Source of the DNA: Apostichopus japonicus
Lineage: Eukaryota > Echinodermata > Holothuroidea > Aspidochirotida > Stichopodidae
Direction of reading: 5' to 3'
Length of the DNA stretch: 64,000 bases
NCBI RefSeq assembly: GCF_037975245.1
Contig: NC_092567.1
Location: 7,688,714 to 7,752,713, forward strand
Position numbers and translations under genes: made by a program. The notes beneath the pieces are model-generated. The model saw only the letters and a list, made by a program, of their open reading frames with translations, searched no databases and was not told where the DNA came from. This document shows positions 62,654 through 64,000 of the stretch, piece after piece. Within the stretch, counting starts at the first letter, position 1. Every line of letters begins with the position of its first letter.

Positions 62654-63680
62654 CAGGGGCGTCGTGCGAAAATAAATTTTTGGGGGGCCCGTGAGCAGGT
62701 GATGACTATCTAAGCGGAGCGCTACCACGGGTTGGCGCGCAGCGTACAAGAAAATTTTTCGTCTGGCAGACCACTCAGATTGCAGGAAACGGCACTTCCC
62801 GTGCTTTATGGCAGTAAGCAACACCCCTAAAATTGATCAAAATTTACGGCAATTTTTTTTTTTATTTTGGGAAATATTCTCGAAGGAAGTGATCGCCATT
62901 TATTCCTCAGTTTACCAATTCCTCGTCTCACAGAAGCGCCCAAAATTGAAGACATTTTTGTGTTGGCTGATCCATGATCGCCGCCCATGCCCGTGAGAAG
63001 TGGTGACTGGGTAAAGAAAAAACGATGCCGTTTGAAAACATGGGCAGAAAAAGCGAAAGTAGCGAAACCTAAGGTAAAACGTGCGATAACGAAGTGATTA
63101 TTTTCCAGGTTAATTGTGACTGTATTTGAAATGATTATTATTATTCATTTTTTTTCAAAACTACCTATCAGATCATGAGGAAAATGTATCCTAGTGGACC
63201 TTTTAGCGAACTGATTGCATTACTTAAGAAGAAGTTCACATGGAGTCCCATAATCTCTGTTCACTACATTTATCTTAACTTTCCGAACTTTGTTACAGGC
63301 TTAGAAAACAATTAAAAAATTTGCCATTTTTTTCATGGAAAATTGACTGACTTTGGCAAAGGTAACGGGTTGCCCTTACTCTGGGACTACGTATATATAA
63401 TATTGTTCAACGATGGCAGCGTTGATGGCACATTTGGTTCATTAGTTATCAACCAGTAATTATTTAACTGTTTCGATTGACTGAATATCAACAATTAACA
63501 ACCATTGACCAAGCAGTCAATAGAAGCCCCATTTCTCGTAGGCCCTACAAGAAATTCAGTTGCTGACACTGTTCGAAAACACTTTTTTTTAAATTATGAC
63601 AACATTTTATGACACCTTTGACAAAATTTGGGGGGCCTGTGCCCCCCCCCCCCCAAGCCCCAATGGGCACGACGCCACTG
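62654..63680. mobile_element. hAT-like non-autonomous element, reverse orientation
   Basis: A 1027-bp element beginning CAGGGGCGTCGTGC and ending GCACGACGCCACTG (14-bp inverted repeats with one difference). It is flanked by ACAGAGAC (62646-62653) and ACGGAGAC (63681-63688), an 8-bp duplication with one later substitution. The subterminal module lies near its left end on minus, so the element is inverted relative to the others. No transposase frame is present. Confidence 0.85.
62711..62812 (-). repeat. Conserved subterminal module, copy 11
   Basis: On plus it reads GACTATCTAAGCGGAGCGCT, then GGTTGGCGCGCAGCGTACAA and GGAAACGGCACTTCCCGTGC. That is the complement of the module found in the other elements. 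It lies 57 bp from the element's left end. Confidence 0.85.
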
Positions 63681-63688
63681 ACGGAGAC

Positions 63689-64000
63689 AATTATGTCAGT
63701 CTTTCGAATGCAAGTAACGGGCAAAAAATACTTTATAGCCGCAAATAACATGTTTACAGTAAAGTACATATTTGTCACGCATAAATTGAAACTTATTCAA
63801 ATAGTGTTGAAAATTATCAAATTTATTTATACAGACTTTAAATGAAATATCACAAAAAAAGACAGAAAAGGAAAATATAAGAAGAAATCCAAAAAAGTGT
63901 AAACAACATTTAAAGTATTACAAATTATGAATTCGTTTGCTCTGATAACTTCACATTGTCAAGAAACAATGAAACTTCCAATGACGTCATTCATCAATCA
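63689..64000. other. Gene-free end of window
   Basis: No supported feature besides a TGACGTCA palindrome at 63982. Confidence 0.4.

Overview
This is an animal nuclear window, AT-rich by eye (roughly two-thirds A+T). It has very long introns, tiny exons and dense non-autonomous DNA transposons. It holds no operon, bacterial-type gene, tRNA, rRNA or CRISPR array. The transposon types (hAT-like elements with GC-rich ends, a foldback element resembling the sea urchin TU class, a tRNA-derived SINE), an LRR exon that looks like those of large invertebrate-deuterostome receptor families, and a SAMD3-like gene fragment together suggest an invertebrate deuterostome. An echinoderm such as a sea cucumber is my best guess, but this is inference and not a species call.

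Layout. Positions 1-12.6 kb are gene-poor and transposon-rich: a 284-bp Mutator-like MITE carrying telomere-type repeats, a 1.77-kb hAT-like element (8-bp target duplication), a 2.1-kb element with 5-bp target duplications that has a 382-bp hAT-like element inserted in it, and a 758-bp element with four 138-bp internal repeats. From 12.6 to 48.5 kb I can assemble the 3' part of one plus-strand gene: six exons whose reading phases agree at all five junctions, ending in a stop at 48527-48529. The first exon encodes a leucine-rich-repeat segment; the rest encode a short non-repeat C-terminal tail. The 5' end is not found and probably lies outside the window or in exons I could not identify. Its introns contain a second 5-bp-duplication element (16.2-17.8 kb), an orphan LRR-like exon whose length is not divisible by three (21.9 kb) with a decayed copy (26 kb), a foldback element (22.4-23.3 kb), decayed hAT-like ends (28-30.2 kb), a SINE (30.5-30.9 kb), and a broken SAMD3-like gene fragment (41.2-42.9 kb).

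From 48.5 to 64 kb there is no confident gene. This part holds a 34-bp tandem array, a pair of diverged direct duplicates around a 617-bp CATA microsatellite, and another hAT-like element (62.7-63.7 kb).

The most noteworthy signals are two. First, an about 100-bp GC-rich, hairpin-capable module occurs eleven times, close to one end of every larger element whose ends I can define except the 758-bp one, whether the target duplication is 8 or 5 bp. Second, the palindrome TGACGTCA occurs 17 times, all in the last 44 kb, where fewer than one is expected by composition. I see no convincing new enzymatic or defence system.
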